A stretch of DNA of 64,000 bases from Corynebacterium capitovis DSM 44611 (GCF_030440535.1 NZ_CP047117.1:1-64000), one strand, 5' to 3'; counted from the first letter of the stretch, positions 11,227-20,406 are shown. Notes: generated by a model not told the origin, from the sequence alone. Made by a program: numbers and translations.

Positions 11227-11438
11227 TGGCCGCGGGTCCGCCGGATCCGAGCCTCGGTGGCGGCGTACTCCTCCACTCGGGTGCGGGCGAGGGCCGTGAC
11301 GGTGGCGTCGTCAAGCGTGCGCGATGCGGCGCTGATGACCGCCCGGCGCACGGCGTCATGCTTGGAGCAACTCCACGCGGAGGCGAGGAGAACGAGCGCT
11401 TTATCCTCATCGGCGGTGAGGCGAAGGGTCATGGCCAT
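11223..11438 (-). CDS. Ribbon-helix-helix antitoxin-like protein
   Basis: A 71-residue protein beginning MAMTLRLTADEDKALVLLASAWSCSKHDAVRRAV: one beta strand (TLRLT) followed by two helices, the CopG/MetJ/Arc ribbon-helix-helix pattern, with a charged C-terminal tail that would bind the toxin. It overlaps the downstream Doc-like gene by 4 bp. The start could also be the second ATG two codons in. No good ribosome site is visible, so it may be leaderless. It diverges from gyrA across a 71-bp gap that must hold both promoters. Confidence 0.65.
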   Translation of the reverse strand: MAMTLRLTADEDKALVLLASAWSCSKHDAVRRAVISAASRTLDDATVTALARTRVEEYAATEARIRRTRGQ

Positions 11439-11474
11439 ACCACTGTGATACCACGGCCTCGGGGTAGAGGCCGC

Positions 11475-11480
11475 TAGAAT
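11475..11480 (+). promoter_or_regulatory. Candidate gyrA -10 hexamer
   Basis: TAGAAT fits the corynebacterial TANANT -10 consensus and lies 29 bp before the gyrA start. A -35 element is not clear. This short divergent region may respond to supercoiling, as gyrase promoters often do, but nothing in the sequence proves it. Confidence 0.45.
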
Positions 11481-11509
11481 GGCTCAGAACGCTTCTGAGA
11501 AAGGTGACT

Positions 11510-14128
11510 ATGAGCGACGATTACGATCGCATTCATCCCATTGACATCAATGAGGAGATGCAGACCAGCTACATCGATTACGCGATGAGCGTGATCGTTG
11601 GTCGCGCCCTGCCGGACGTGCGCGATGGGATGAAGCCTGTCCACCGCCGCATTATCTACGCGATGTACGACAACGGCTACCGGCCGGAACGCTCCTACGT
11701 GAAGAGCGCGAAGCCGGTCGCGGACACGATGGGTAACTACCACCCGCACGGTGACTCCGCGATCTACGACACCCTCGTTCGTATGGCCCAGCCGTGGGCG
11801 ATGCGCTATCCGCTTGTCGACGGCCAGGGCAACTTCGGCTCCCCAGGCAACGATGGGCCGGCAGCCATGCGCTACACCGAGTGTAAGCTGACCCCCCTGG
11901 CCATGGAAATGGTGCGGGACATCCGTGAAAACGCCGTTGATTTCTCCCCGAACTACGACGGCAAGACCCGGGAACCGGACGTGTTGCCCTCGCGCGTGCC
12001 GAACCTGCTGATGAACGGCTCCGGCGGCATCGCCGTCGGCATGGCCACGAACATCCCGCCACACAACCTCGGCGAGCTGGCCGAGGCGATCTACTGGATC
12101 CTGGATCACCACGAGGCCGACGAAAAGACGACCCTCGATGCGGTGATGGAGCGCATACCGGGGCCTGATTTCCCCACGGCTGGCCTGATCGTCGGTGACC
12201 AGGGCATTAAGGATGCGTACACCACGGGCCGCGGTTCAATCCGCATGCGGGGTGTGACGGAGATTGAGGAGATCGGCAACCGCCAAGTCATCGTCATCAC
12301 CGAGCTGCCCTACCAGGTCAACCCGGACAACTTCATCGCGAGCATCGCCGACCAGATCAACAACGGCAAGATGCCGGGGGCCTCGCGGATTGACGACGAA
12401 TCCTCCGACCGTGTCGGCATGCGCATCGTAGTCAGCCTCAAGCGCGACGCCGTTCCGCGCGTGGTGTTGAACAACCTGTACAAGCACTCGCAGCTGGAGA
12501 CGAACTTCTCCGCCAACATGCTCTCCATCGTCGACGGAGTGCCCCGCACCCTGCGCCTCGACCAGATGCTGCGCTTCTACGTTAAGCACCAGATCGACGT
12601 CATCGTCCGGCGCACCCAGTACCGCCTGGATGAAGCAGAGAAGCGCGCCCACATCCTGCGCGGCTTGGTCAAGGCTCTCGACGCCCTCGACGAGGTCATC
12701 GCCCTGATCCGCCGGTCTCCGACTGTCGACGAGGCCCGCTCCGGATTGATGTCTCTCCTCGACGTCGACGAGATCCAGGCCGACGCCATCCTGGCCATGC
12801 AGCTGCGCCGGCTCGCGGCCCTGGAGAGGCAGAAAATCGTCGACGATCTTGCTGCGATTGAAAAGGAAATCGCCGACTACAAGGACATCCTGGCCAGCCC
12901 CGAGCGCCAGCGCGCCATTGTTGGCGACGAGCTCCGGGAGATCGTGGCCAAGTACGGCGACGCCCGCCGGACCCAGCTCGTCGCGGCGACCGGCGACGTG
13001 ACGGAGGAAGACCTCATCGCCCGCGAGAACGTGGTGGTCACCATCACGTCTACTGGTTACGCCAAGCGCACCAAGGTGGACTCCTACAAGGCTCAGAAGC
13101 GTGGTGGAAAGGGCGTGCGCGGTGCGGAGCTGAAGCAGGACGACGTGGTGAAGAACTTCTTCATCTGCTCCACGCACGACTGGATCCTCTTCTTCACCAA
13201 CTTCGGTCGCGTGTACCGCCTCAAGGCCTACGAGCTGCCCGAGGCCGGGCGCACCGCGCGCGGGCAGCACGTGGCCAACCTCCTGGAGTTCCAGCCGGAA
13301 GAAAAGATCGCGCAGGTCATTCAGATTCAGTCCTACCGGGATGCGCCGTACCTGGTGCTAGCTACCCGGGAGGGCCGCGTGAAGAAGTCGCGGTTGACGG
13401 ACTACGAGTCGGCGCGCTCCGCCGGGCTCATCGCGATCAACCTCAACGAGGGGGATTCGCTGATTGGCGCGTCGCTCGCCGCGGAAGACGAGGACATATT
13501 GCTCGTCTCCGAGCAGGGCCAGGCCATTCGCTTCACCGCCAGCGACGACCAACTGCGCCCGATGGGTCGCGCAACCGCGGGCGTGAAAGGCATGCGCTTC
13601 CGCGGCGACGACCAGCTGCTGGCCATGACGGTCGTTCACGACGGCGAATTCCTGCTCGTGGCCACCTCCGGGGGATACGGCAAGCGCACCCCGATCGCGG
13701 AGTACCCGACGAAGGGGCGCGGCGGAATGGGCGTCATGACGTTCAAGTACACGCCGAAGCGCGGCAAGTTGATCGGCGCGCTCTCCGTTGACGAAGAGGA
13801 CCAGATCTTGGCCATTACCTCCGCGGGTGGGGTGATCCGTACGGAGGTCAGCCAGATCAGACCGTCGTCACGCGCGACGATGGGCGTTCGCTTGGTCGAT
13901 CTTAACGACGGCGTGGAGCTGCTGGCCATCGATAAGAACGTCGAGGACGAAGGCGAGGTCGAAGCCACGGCCGTGGCCAAGGGCGAGAAGACCGTCGAAG
14001 AAGCGATGGAGGCGATGGAGACCGCACCGCCCGCGCCGCTGAAACCCGTCAACGTCAACAGCGTGGAGGCAGATGACGCCGCCGCGGGCTACGATGGCGA
14101 CACCGGCGACGATGGGGACGAGGAGTAA
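11510..14128 (+). CDS. gyrA: DNA gyrase subunit A
   Basis: DNA-breaking and wrapping subunit of gyrase. The 872-residue protein has the winged-helix/tower core with the catalytic Tyr in [10 protein letters not shown] (about residue 122), the quinolone-resistance region [11 protein letters not shown] upstream of it (Ser and Asp, sensitive-type residues), a coiled-coil gate and the C-terminal beta-pinwheel with GyrA box QKRGGKG near 529. It ends in an acidic tail, typical of actinobacterial GyrA. ATG 11510 is preferred to GTG 11504 because AGAAAGG lies at 5-nt spacing. It is followed 2 bp later by the DUF3566 gene, as in mycobacteria and other corynebacteria. Confidence 0.98.
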   Translation: MSDDYDRIHPIDINEEMQTSYIDYAMSVIVGRALPDVRDGMKPVHRRIIYAMYDNGYRPERSYVKSAKPVADTMGNYHPHGDSAIYDTLVRMAQPWAMRYPLVDGQGNFGSPGNDGPAAMRYTECKLTPLAMEMVRDIRENAVDFSPNYDGKTREPDVLPSRVPNLLMNGSGGIAVGMATNIPPHNLGELAEAIYWILDHHEADEKTTLDAVMERIPGPDFPTAGLIVGDQGIKDAYTTGRGSIRMRGVTEIEEIGNRQVIVITELPYQVNPDNFIASIADQINNGKMPGASRIDDESSDRVGMRIVVSLKRDAVPRVVLNNLYKHSQLETNFSANMLSIVDGVPRTLRLDQMLRFYVKHQIDVIVRRTQYRLDEAEKRAHILRGLVKALDALDEVIALIRRSPTVDEARSGLMSLLDVDEIQADAILAMQLRRLAALERQKIVDDLAAIEKEIADYKDILASPERQRAIVGDELREIVAKYGDARRTQLVAATGDVTEEDLIARENVVVTITSTGYAKRTKVDSYKAQKRGGKGVRGAELKQDDVVKNFFICSTHDWILFFTNFGRVYRLKAYELPEAGRTARGQHVANLLEFQPEEKIAQVIQIQSYRDAPYLVLATREGRVKKSRLTDYESARSAGLIAINLNEGDSLIGASLAAEDEDILLVSEQGQAIRFTASDDQLRPMGRATAGVKGMRFRGDDQLLAMTVVHDGEFLLVATSGGYGKRTPIAEYPTKGRGGMGVMTFKYTPKRGKLIGALSVDEEDQILAITSAGGVIRTEVSQIRPSSRATMGVRLVDLNDGVELLAIDKNVEDEGEVEATAVAKGEKTVEEAMEAMETAPPAPLKPVNVNSVEADDAAAGYDGDTGDDGDEE

Positions 14129-14130
14129 AT

Positions 14131-14478
14131 ATGGCCGCGCGTAACGTCACGATCACCCACGTGAGCGCGGGTTCCGTGTTCAAGCTGGCAACCAGCCTGG
14201 CCGGAATCGGGTTTATCGTGTGGATGTTGGCAGCCGTACTGATCTACCTCGGGCTGGCTTCCGCAGGGGTGATCGACCACATCAACTCCCTCATCGGCGG
14301 TGTCGGCGGGGACCAGGTTGTCGACTTCCCGCTGCTGCTGTCCGCGGCGGCCCTGCTCGGTCTCGTTTGGGTGGTGTTCGTGGCGGTGGTGGCGCCGCTG
14401 ACGGCCATCATCTACAACGCCGTGGCGGACCTGGCCGGCGGGCTCGGCGTGACGATGGCCAACCGTCCCCGCACCTAA
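14131..14478 (+). CDS. DUF3566 transmembrane protein
   Basis: A 115-residue membrane protein with two hydrophobic helices (about 22-46 and 66-92) and the family ending DLAGGLGVTMANRPRT. DUF3566 proteins occur directly after gyrA throughout the Corynebacteriales (for example the Rv0007 position in M. tuberculosis); their role is not established, though neighbouring genes in mycobacteria concern cell shape. Start ATG is 2 bp after the gyrA stop, so it is cotranscribed. The N-terminus NVTITHVSAGSVFKLA is the conserved cytoplasmic part. Confidence 0.88.
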   Translation: MAARNVTITHVSAGSVFKLATSLAGIGFIVWMLAAVLIYLGLASAGVIDHINSLIGGVGGDQVVDFPLLLSAAALLGLVWVVFVAVVAPLTAIIYNAVADLAGGLGVTMANRPRT

Positions 14479-14513
14479 AACGCATTCTGAGCTGCAGATT
14501 TGGAGTTGTCGAG

Positions 14514-14548
14514 GGCCCTGGGTAATGTTCTATCTCGTTCCCAGGGCC
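14514..14548 (+). other. Hairpin in the leader of tRNA-Ile that overlaps its 5' end
   Basis: GGCCCTGGG (14514-14522) is perfectly complementary to CCCAGGGCC (14540-14548). The right arm includes the first five bases of the tRNA-Ile acceptor strand (from 14544), so the leader hairpin and the mature tRNA fold exclude each other. It may slow read-through from gyrA-DUF3566 or guide RNase P processing. Confidence 0.5.
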
Positions 14549-14617
14549 TATAGCTCAGTCGGTTAGAGCGCATCGCTGATAACGATGAGGTCGCAAGTTC
14601 GATTCTTGCTAGGCCCA
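14544..14617 (+). tRNA. tRNA-Ile(GAT)
   Basis: Acceptor stem GGGCCTA / TAGGCCC, a D-arm with AGCTCAGTCGGTTAGAGC, anticodon GAT at 14578-14580, and T-arm with GTTCGATTC. The 3' CCA is encoded (14618-14620). It precedes tRNA-Ala by 1 bp after CCA plus T, the standard Ile-Ala pair near gyrA in actinobacteria. Confidence 0.97.
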
Positions 14618-14621
14618 CCAT

Positions 14622-14694
14622 GGGGGATTAGCTCAGTTGGTAGAGCACCTGCTTTGCAAGCAGGATGTCAGGAGTTCGATTCTCCTATCCTCCA
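14622..14694 (+). tRNA. tRNA-Ala(TGC)
   Basis: Acceptor stem GGGGGAT / ATCCTCC, D-arm AGCTCAGTTGGTAGAGC, anticodon TGC at 14655-14657, T-arm GTTCGATTC. CCA is not encoded (CAA follows). A short minus-strand reading frame ends inside the acceptor stem. Confidence 0.97.
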
Positions 14695-14762
14695 CAATTA
14701 GAAGCGTGTTGGAAAGCCGCGCGGGCCCCGGCTATCTCCTCAGCGTTCACTTTCTCTGCCAT
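14685..14762 (-). CDS. Possible 25-residue remnant ORF ending in the tRNA-Ala gene
   Basis: Reads MAEKVNAEEIAGARAAFQHA then five more residues before TAG inside the tRNA acceptor stem. An upstream AGAAAGGG at good spacing makes the start look real, and the amphipathic helix character is protein-like. The abrupt stop in the tRNA suggests the original gene was cut by integration or recombination at the tRNA 3' end. The family is not recognised. It may equally be chance. Confidence 0.3.
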   Translation of the reverse strand: MAEKVNAEEIAGARAAFQHASNCGG

Positions 14763-14974
14763 AGCCCTTTCTCTTATCACTTGCCCGAGTAGACGGGGAA
14801 GGCGCTGTGCTCAGCCTATCAACCATGAGCGACAGCACGCACGATCCGGGCATCAGGGACGAGCTCAAGGGCCGGAGGGGCACCTTTCATTCCGACGAGG
14901 AGAAGCAGTTCCGGAACGTCGATGGATACGAAAACGCGGTAGCGGCGGGCATAACCACACGGTGTTAGCCGTTG
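14695..14974. other. Non-coding stretch between tRNA-Ala and the copper operator
   Basis: Apart from the two very short ORFs (14685-14762 minus and 14825-14968 plus) I see no gene. Base composition is mixed and lower in GC near 14740-14790. No direct repeat of the tRNA 3' end was noticed by eye, so an integrated element is not proven. Confidence 0.5.
14825..14968 (+). CDS. Possible small protein of 47 residues
   Basis: ATG 14825 opens a hydrophilic 47-residue frame with MSDSTHDPGIRDELKGRR at the start and a stretch rich in charged residues, ending GITTRC before TAG. Codon use is GC-rich at third positions like the neighbours, which favours coding, but no ribosome site is clear and no family is recognised. 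It ends 6 bp before the palindromic copper operator. It could be a truncated gene. Confidence 0.35.
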   Translation: MSDSTHDPGIRDELKGRRGTFHSDEEKQFRNVDGYENAVAAGITTRC

Positions 14975-15001
14975 ATCCTATACCCCCCGGGGGTATAGGA
15001 T
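14975..15001. promoter_or_regulatory. CsoR-type copper operator
   Basis: Perfect 13-bp inverted repeat ATCCTATACCCCC-C-GGGGGTATAGGAT with a 1-bp centre, located 54 bp before copA. CsoR operators are G/C-tract palindromes flanked by TATA-like edges of this kind, and the csoR gene is the second gene of the operon. Cu(I) binding to CsoR should release it and induce copA-csoR. Confidence 0.85.
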
Positions 15002-15054
15002 GGTCACTGGTGCGAATGGAATCGTCGCAGTGACGTGAGGAGAAGAGGCGCGTC

Positions 15055-17325
15055 GTGAGCACACGGACTATGCAGACGCTGCCGGCGGCACACACCGGAA
15101 TTGACCTCGACATCAGCGGGATGACGTGCGCCTCGTGCGCGAACCGCATCGAGAGAAAGCTCAACAAGCTCGAAGGGGTGAGCGCGAGCGTCAACTACGC
15201 CACGGAGACCGCCCGGGTGTTCGCTCCCAGCGGGTACGACCCCCACCTGCTCATCACCGAAGTCGAAAAGGCCGGGTATTCCGCCAGCGTGGCGCGCGGG
15301 GAAGAAGAGGCCCCCGAGCCAAGCGAGACCCCAGACCCGCTGAAGAACCGGCTCGTCGGCTCCATCGTGCTTAGCGTGCCGGTCATCGCCATGGCGATGG
15401 TCCCCGCCTTCCAGTTCACATATTGGCAGTGGGCCTCCCTCACACTCGCCGCCCCCGTGGTCGTGTGGGCAGCGTGGCCGTTCCACCGGGCGGCCTGGGT
15501 CAACCTCCGCCACGGCGCGGCGACTATGGACACGCTCATCTCAATGGGCACGCTCGCAGCCTTTCTCTGGTCGCTCTACGCGCTCTTTTTCGGCACGGCT
15601 GGGGCACCCGGAATGAAACACACCTTCGAGCTGGGTCACTCCGACGGATCCGACAACATCTACCTCGAGGTCGCCGCGGGCGTGACCATGTTCATCCTCG
15701 CCGGCCGGTACTTCGAACATAGGGCGAAGCGCCAGGCGGGAGCGGCCCTGCGTAGCCTTCTCGAGCTCGGAGCGAAGGACGTGACGGTTCGCCACCACGG
15801 CGGGTCCGAGGTGCGCATCCCCGTTTCCCAGCTGCGAGTTGGCGACGAGTTCGTCGTCCGGCCGGGGGAGAAGATCGCCACTGACGGGGTGGTGGTGTCG
15901 GGTGCGTCGGCCGTCGATAAGTCAATGTTGACGGGGGAATCCGTGCCAGTGAGCGTCGCTGAGGGGGATGCCGTGTCAGGGGCGACCATCAACACGAGCG
16001 GGCTCCTCGTCGTGCGGGCGACTCGCGTCGGGGCGGACACGCAGCTGGCGCAGATGGCCGCGCTCGTCGCTGATGCGCAGGCGGGTAAGGCGAGCGTGCA
16101 GCGCCTCGCGGACAAAGTCTCCGGGGTGTTCGTGCCGGTTGTCATCGCCATCGCGGTTGCCGTGCTCCTCGCTTGGTTCGCGGCCGGTTACCCTGCCTCC
16201 AGCGCGTTCACGGCCGCCGTGGCCGTGCTGGTCATCGCCTGCCCCTGCGCGCTCGGGTTGGCAACTCCGACCGCATTGATGGTGGGAACCGGCCGCGGCG
16301 CCCAGCTGGGTGTGCTGATCAAGGGGCCGGAGGTGCTTGAATCTACGCGCCGCGTCGACACGATCCTGCTGGATAAGACGGGCACGGTCACAAGCGGGAG
16401 CATGACGCTTGTCGACGCCATCCCAGCGCCCGGGGTCGACCGCGCGGAGCTGCTGCGCTACGCGGGCGCTGTGGAAAGCGCCTCTGAGCACCCCATCGCG
16501 CGGGCGATCGCGCGCGGGGCGGAGCGCGAGCTGGGAACACTTCCGCAGCCATGTGGGTTCCGCAACATCGAAGGCAAGGGCGTCCGCGCCAGTGTCGACG
16601 GGGCGGAGGTTCTCCTCGGCCGGGGCGGCTTCCTCACCGAGGAGTCGGTAGATCTGCCCACCGCGGTCCGCGAGGCACAAGCGGCGGCGGAGGAGCGGGG
16701 CGAGACCGCGGTGGCCGTTGCCTGGGGAGGGGCAGCACGCGGCGTTCTCGTCGTCGCCGACACGGTCAAACCGACGAGCGCTGAGGCGGTTGAGCAGCTC
16801 ACGCGCCTCGGCCTGTTACCCATCCTGCTCACGGGAGACAACGAGACAGTGGCCCGGCGGATCGCCACTGAGGTGGGGATCGAGCGCGTCATCGCGGGGG
16901 TCCTGCCGAAGGACAAAGCGGACGAGGTGAAGAGGCTGCAAAGCGAGGGGAAGGTCGTAGCGATGGTCGGCGACGGCGTCAACGACGCGCCGGCTCTCGC
17001 GCAGGCGGACCTCGGGCTCGCGATGGGAACAGGAACGGACGCTGCCATCGAGGCCTCCGATATCACGCTGGTCCGCGGGGATCTTCGCGCCGCCGCCGAC
17101 GCGATCCGTCTCTCCCGCGCCACCTTGTCGACGATCAAAGTCAACCTGTTCTGGGCCTTTGCCTACAACGTTGCGGCTATCCCCTTAGCCGCGCTGGGAA
17201 TGCTCAACCCGATGCTCGCCGGCGCCGCGATGGCGCTGTCCAGCCTCTTCGTGGTGGGCAACAGTCTCCGCCTCCGCCGTTTTAGAAGCGTCATCCCTCA
17301 CTCTGCGAAAGGTCCGCACTCATGA
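15055..17325 (+). CDS. copA: Copper-exporting P-type ATPase
   Basis: Pumps Cu(I) out of the cytoplasm at the cost of ATP. The 756-residue protein has one N-terminal heavy-metal domain with GMTCASC (about 22-28), an actuator domain with TGES near residue 299, the ion channel motif [12 protein letters not shown] near 398, the phosphorylation site DKTGT near 442, the heavy-metal HP motif SEHPIARAI near 481 and the hinge [16 protein letters not shown] near 642. CPC plus the Cys-x-x-Cys domain supports Cu(I) or Ag(I) rather than Zn. Start GTG has AGGAGAAGAGGC upstream. It overlaps csoR by 4 bp (ATGA). Confidence 0.93.
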   Translation: MSTRTMQTLPAAHTGIDLDISGMTCASCANRIERKLNKLEGVSASVNYATETARVFAPSGYDPHLLITEVEKAGYSASVARGEEEAPEPSETPDPLKNRLVGSIVLSVPVIAMAMVPAFQFTYWQWASLTLAAPVVVWAAWPFHRAAWVNLRHGAATMDTLISMGTLAAFLWSLYALFFGTAGAPGMKHTFELGHSDGSDNIYLEVAAGVTMFILAGRYFEHRAKRQAGAALRSLLELGAKDVTVRHHGGSEVRIPVSQLRVGDEFVVRPGEKIATDGVVVSGASAVDKSMLTGESVPVSVAEGDAVSGATINTSGLLVVRATRVGADTQLAQMAALVADAQAGKASVQRLADKVSGVFVPVVIAIAVAVLLAWFAAGYPASSAFTAAVAVLVIACPCALGLATPTALMVGTGRGAQLGVLIKGPEVLESTRRVDTILLDKTGTVTSGSMTLVDAIPAPGVDRAELLRYAGAVESASEHPIARAIARGAERELGTLPQPCGFRNIEGKGVRASVDGAEVLLGRGGFLTEESVDLPTAVREAQAAAEERGETAVAVAWGGAARGVLVVADTVKPTSAEAVEQLTRLGLLPILLTGDNETVARRIATEVGIERVIAGVLPKDKADEVKRLQSEGKVVAMVGDGVNDAPALAQADLGLAMGTGTDAAIEASDITLVRGDLRAAADAIRLSRATLSTIKVNLFWAFAYNVAAIPLAALGMLNPMLAGAAMALSSLFVVGNSLRLRRFRSVIPHSAKGPHS

Positions 17326-17621
17326 CCGACACCCTCCACCAGCACGGGTACATCAGCGACAAACAGGCGTACCTGCGGCGCATGAAGCGCATCGAGGGCC
17401 AAGCGCGTGGTATTTCCAAGATGATCGAGGAAGACACGTACTGCATCGACATCTTGACGCAGGTCAGCGCGCTCACCCGGGCGCTGCAGGGCGTTGCGAC
17501 GGCCCTGCTGAATGACCACTTGAAGCACTGCGTCCTCGACGCTGCCAAGGCGGGCGGCGAGGAGGCGGAGGAGAAAATGCGGGAGGCGAGCCAGGCCATC
17601 GCCAGGCTCGTGCGCTCCTAG
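17322..17621 (+). CDS. csoR: Copper-sensing repressor CsoR
   Basis: A 99-residue all-helical DUF156 repressor. Cys41 (TYCIDIL), His66 and Cys70 (DHLKHC) form the Cys-His-Cys Cu(I) site that defines CsoR as opposed to the nickel or formaldehyde members. The basic patch [14 protein letters not shown] (17-30) contacts DNA. It is translationally coupled to copA by a 4-bp overlap and should repress its own operon through the palindrome at 14975. Excess Cu(I) relieves repression. Confidence 0.93.
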   Translation: MTDTLHQHGYISDKQAYLRRMKRIEGQARGISKMIEEDTYCIDILTQVSALTRALQGVATALLNDHLKHCVLDAAKAGGEEAEEKMREASQAIARLVRS

Positions 17622-17754
17622 AGCTCCAACTCTGCTGCAGCTCTGCTGATGTTGTGGAGACCTGCTTTGCGACCAAGGCGCCAGGAGTATTGACCGCGCA
17701 GGGTCGACAAAGACCCCCCGGGTACGACCAGGGGGTACCAGAGGGAGGCCGTAG

Positions 17755-18216
17755 TTACTTCTTCGGCAGCGCGGCGAGGGCGGCGCCAATCCCGGCGAGC
17801 CAAGAATCCTTGGCCAAGGAGGTGCCGTCCTGGCTGGGGCGGATACCGTCGGACTCGGTCATCGCGTCGTTGGCAAAGTACATCGACAGCAGGCCACCGG
17901 AGAACCCGATCAAACCCAGGCCGACGAGGCGGTTGGGAACGAAGGGGAGAAGCAGCGCGGCACCGAGGCCGGTCTCGGCGGTGGCGAGCAGCTTGGCGAA
18001 GTTCTCCGCGTCCATTTCCTTCACAAAAGGCATGCCGGAGGCGGCCATGCCTTGCAGGAACTCGGCCGTCTGCTTGTCAGCCTTGAACTTGCCTAGACCC
18101 GAGTTGAGGATGAACAGGCCGGTAGGCACACGCAGTGCCGCGGAGGCGAAACCGAGGTCGGTCTTATCCTGCTTGGTGGATACGCCGGTGGGGATGAGCT
18201 TCAGGGGGTTGAACAT
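17755..18216 (-). CDS. DoxX-family membrane protein
   Basis: A 153-residue protein with four hydrophobic segments (about 23-45, 79-96, 98-118 and 132-150) and the DoxX-like N-terminal pattern ALRVPTGLFILNSGLGKFKAD. DoxX members are small inner-membrane proteins linked to quinone or thiol redox chemistry; the substrate here is unknown. ATG 18216 has GGAG at 8-nt spacing, and TTGACA on the minus strand about 38 bp upstream of the start could be its -35. Convergent with csoR across 133 bp that contain an ACCCCC...GGGGGT inverted repeat. Confidence 0.75.
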   Translation of the reverse strand: MFNPLKLIPTGVSTKQDKTDLGFASAALRVPTGLFILNSGLGKFKADKQTAEFLQGMAASGMPFVKEMDAENFAKLLATAETGLGAALLLPFVPNRLVGLGLIGFSGGLLSMYFANDAMTESDGIRPSQDGTSLAKDSWLAGIGAALAALPKK

Positions 18217-18282
18217 GGGGGCTCCTTCGAGAGTTTTGATGATGTGTCAACATTCTACGCGGGGCCACGAGAATCGCAACCC

Positions 18283-20406
18283 CTAGACGGACAACTCCGG
18301 GTGGATGTCTTTACCCATGATGACGCGATGCTTAAAGTTGCCCAGCGCGGAGGCCACAATGCCTGCCGCTGCGAACGCCACCAACGCCAGGATAGCGGTA
18401 AAAAGGCGCGGGTCGTCGGCGCTCGCACCGAACATCGCGTGCCGCAGCAGATCCACGGAGAAACGCATCGGGTCGACGGCATGCACCCACTGGATGAACT
18501 TCGGCTGCACTTCGGGCGGGTACAAACCGTTGGAGGCCACGAGCTGCAACGACATCAGCGCCATCGTGAGCAACCGGCCCGTCGCGGCCCCGAAAATGAC
18601 GTTGATGGCGCTGATCAAGGACATGAACGACCAGGACACGAGCAGGAGGGCGCCGAGCATGCGAAGCGGGTGCGCCGGCTCCACCCCAATGACGACAACC
18701 TGAACGAGCCACAGCAGCAACGCCTGGCCCGCGCCGAAGACGAAGGCGGGGAGAAGGGCCGTCAGCAGGGCACGCACCGGGTTCACTCCGGAGTCGACCG
18801 CGCGCCGGGACATCGGGCTGAGCACCATCGACAAAGCGAGGCCGCCGACCCACAGAGCCAGGGAGAGGAAGAAGGGCGACAACCCCTTGCCAAAGAACGT
18901 CAGGCCGTCTCCCGCTTGGTTTTGCACCACGGGCGTGGAGGCGGCGTTCGTCGCCGCGGTCAAGCGGTCACCCTCCCAGCGCGGCGCCTGTTGCGCGCCC
19001 TGACCGAGTTTGAGGGACAGTTCCCCGGCGCCGTCGTCAAGCTGAACAAGCCCATCGTTAAGCGTCCCGACCCCGACGACCAGCTGATCCGTGCCGGCCG
19101 CGAGCTTAGACGACCCGTCCGCCGCCGCGCGCGCTCCCACGACGAGCTGCGAGGAGCCATCCTTTAACTTGGCGACGCCAGCAACCAGCGTCCCCGACCC
19201 ATCCTTCAGCAACCCCAGGCCCTGGGCGAGCTGCTGCGCACCGGCGGCTGCCTGGTCAATGCCCGAGCGGTACTGGGCTGTCGGGTCGTTGAGCTGGTCA
19301 GCGACCTGGTGGGCGCCGGACTGCAGCAGGAGGAGCTGGTTGACCACCTCCGGGTTGAGCGCGAAGGCCAGCTCGCTGCTGCCCAGCTGGGATTGGATGT
19401 TGCGGGCCTGGGCGATGAGGCCCTCGGTACCCGGGACCGGGGCGGCTTCGAGGCCCGCGATGACCTGGTCGATCGAGGCGTTGATGCTGTCCAGGGTGCG
19501 CTGCGCGACGTTGAGCTGGTCGGCTACCGACGCGATGCGGTCGACGCCCCCGGCGACCTGCGACGCGCCGCTGCCGAGCTGGTCGGTTCCGCCTTGGAGC
19601 TGTGTCATGCCGTCGGCAAGTTGGTTCGCGCCGTCTGCCGCGGAGTTGATGCCCGCGTCGAGCTGGTTTGCGCCGTCTTGGAGCTGGCCGATCCCGTTGT
19701 CGAGCTGGGTGGCACCATCGCTGAGCTGGCCGATTCCGCTGTCGAGCTGGTGGGCGCCGCTGTTGAGCTCGTTGGCACCATCGCTGAGCCGCTTTCCGCC
19801 GTCGGAGGCTTCCCCGGTCCCGTCGTTCAAGCGGGATGCGCCGTCGGCCGCCTGGTCGAGGCCATCGCCAAGCGTGTTGAAGCCCACGAAGAGCTGGTTG
19901 ATCACATTCCCGCCGACGGTGTCCGAGATAACGTTGCTCATCACGACGGTCGCCTGGTTGCCCAGCATCGTCGGGATGAAACCGTTGGTCTCATTCAGGG
20001 TGACGTTGAGTTTCGCCTGGTGAGGATTGTCGGAGGAGACGGACGCCGCCGCCTGGGAGAAGTCGGTGGGAATCTCCACCCCTAGGTAGTAGGTCCCGTC
20101 CGCCACACCCTGGCGGGCCTCTTCAGCAGAGACGACGTGGAAGTCGAGAGGACGCTTCTCCAGCAGCTGCTGGGTCACCTGCTCCCCGGCGTTGAGGGGG
20201 GAGCCGTCTGGGCCCACGGCTCCCTCGTCAGAGTTGACCAGCGCGACGGGCATCTTGCTCAGGTTCCCCAGGGGGTCGTAGTAGGACCAGACAAAAAGAC
20301 CGCCGAAGAGCAGCGGGAGGAGCACGATGACGAGCGCCGCGAGCGGCGGCAGCGTGCCGTGTCCGAACTTACGGAAGTTCGTGCCGAGGTGAGTACCAGA
20401 GATCAC
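18283..20406 (-). CDS. YhgE/Pip-type membrane protein with a long heptad-repeat ectodomain
   Basis: A 707-residue protein: N-terminal membrane helix (about 20-42), an extracellular part with about 13 repeats of a 7-residue unit (consensus L-x-D-G-A-x-Q-L type, residues 180-290), more coiled-coil, then five membrane helices in the C-terminal 200 residues ending MGKDIHPELSV. This is the YhgE/phage-infection-protein family, ABC-2-like permeases; corynebacterial members act in export or envelope traffic, substrate unknown. Start GTG 20406 was chosen because it overlaps the stop of the upstream ATPase gene (GTGA), indicating translational coupling. The frame is open further upstream but that part is antisense to nothing and inside the ATPase gene. 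Confidence 0.85.
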   Translation of the reverse strand: MISGTHLGTNFRKFGHGTLPPLAALVIVLLPLLFGGLFVWSYYDPLGNLSKMPVALVNSDEGAVGPDGSPLNAGEQVTQQLLEKRPLDFHVVSAEEARQGVADGTYYLGVEIPTDFSQAAASVSSDNPHQAKLNVTLNETNGFIPTMLGNQATVVMSNVISDTVGGNVINQLFVGFNTLGDGLDQAADGASRLNDGTGEASDGGKRLSDGANELNSGAHQLDSGIGQLSDGATQLDNGIGQLQDGANQLDAGINSAADGANQLADGMTQLQGGTDQLGSGASQVAGGVDRIASVADQLNVAQRTLDSINASIDQVIAGLEAAPVPGTEGLIAQARNIQSQLGSSELAFALNPEVVNQLLLLQSGAHQVADQLNDPTAQYRSGIDQAAAGAQQLAQGLGLLKDGSGTLVAGVAKLKDGSSQLVVGARAAADGSSKLAAGTDQLVVGVGTLNDGLVQLDDGAGELSLKLGQGAQQAPRWEGDRLTAATNAASTPVVQNQAGDGLTFFGKGLSPFFLSLALWVGGLALSMVLSPMSRRAVDSGVNPVRALLTALLPAFVFGAGQALLLWLVQVVVIGVEPAHPLRMLGALLLVSWSFMSLISAINVIFGAATGRLLTMALMSLQLVASNGLYPPEVQPKFIQWVHAVDPMRFSVDLLRHAMFGASADDPRLFTAILALVAFAAAGIVASALGNFKHRVIMGKDIHPELSV
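19537..19869 (-). repeat. In-frame 21-bp tandem repeat region of the YhgE-type gene
   Basis: About 13 degenerate copies of a 21-bp unit encode heptads such as LSDGANE, LNSGAHQ, LDSGIGQ, LSDGATQ and LDNGIGQ. The Gly at position 4 of each unit and Leu at position 1 are nearly invariant. The repeat should form a long, extended helical stalk or beta-helix-like rod. Confidence 0.85.

Noticed and set aside
12236-13270. A 344-codon minus-strand frame inside gyrA
   Set aside because: Antisense frame created by GC-rich codon bias; gyrA is fully conserved here.
17715-17745. A second CsoR site near the end of csoR (ACCCCCCGGGTA and AGGGGGT)
   Set aside because: The arms are separated by 14 bp and lack the TATA edges of the site at 14975; it lies between convergent gene ends and may just be a weak hairpin.
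19091-20023. A 310-codon plus-strand frame with many Ser/Ala/Pro repeats
   Set aside because: It is the antisense shadow of the 21-bp repeats of the YhgE-type gene; no start site and no recognisable fold.
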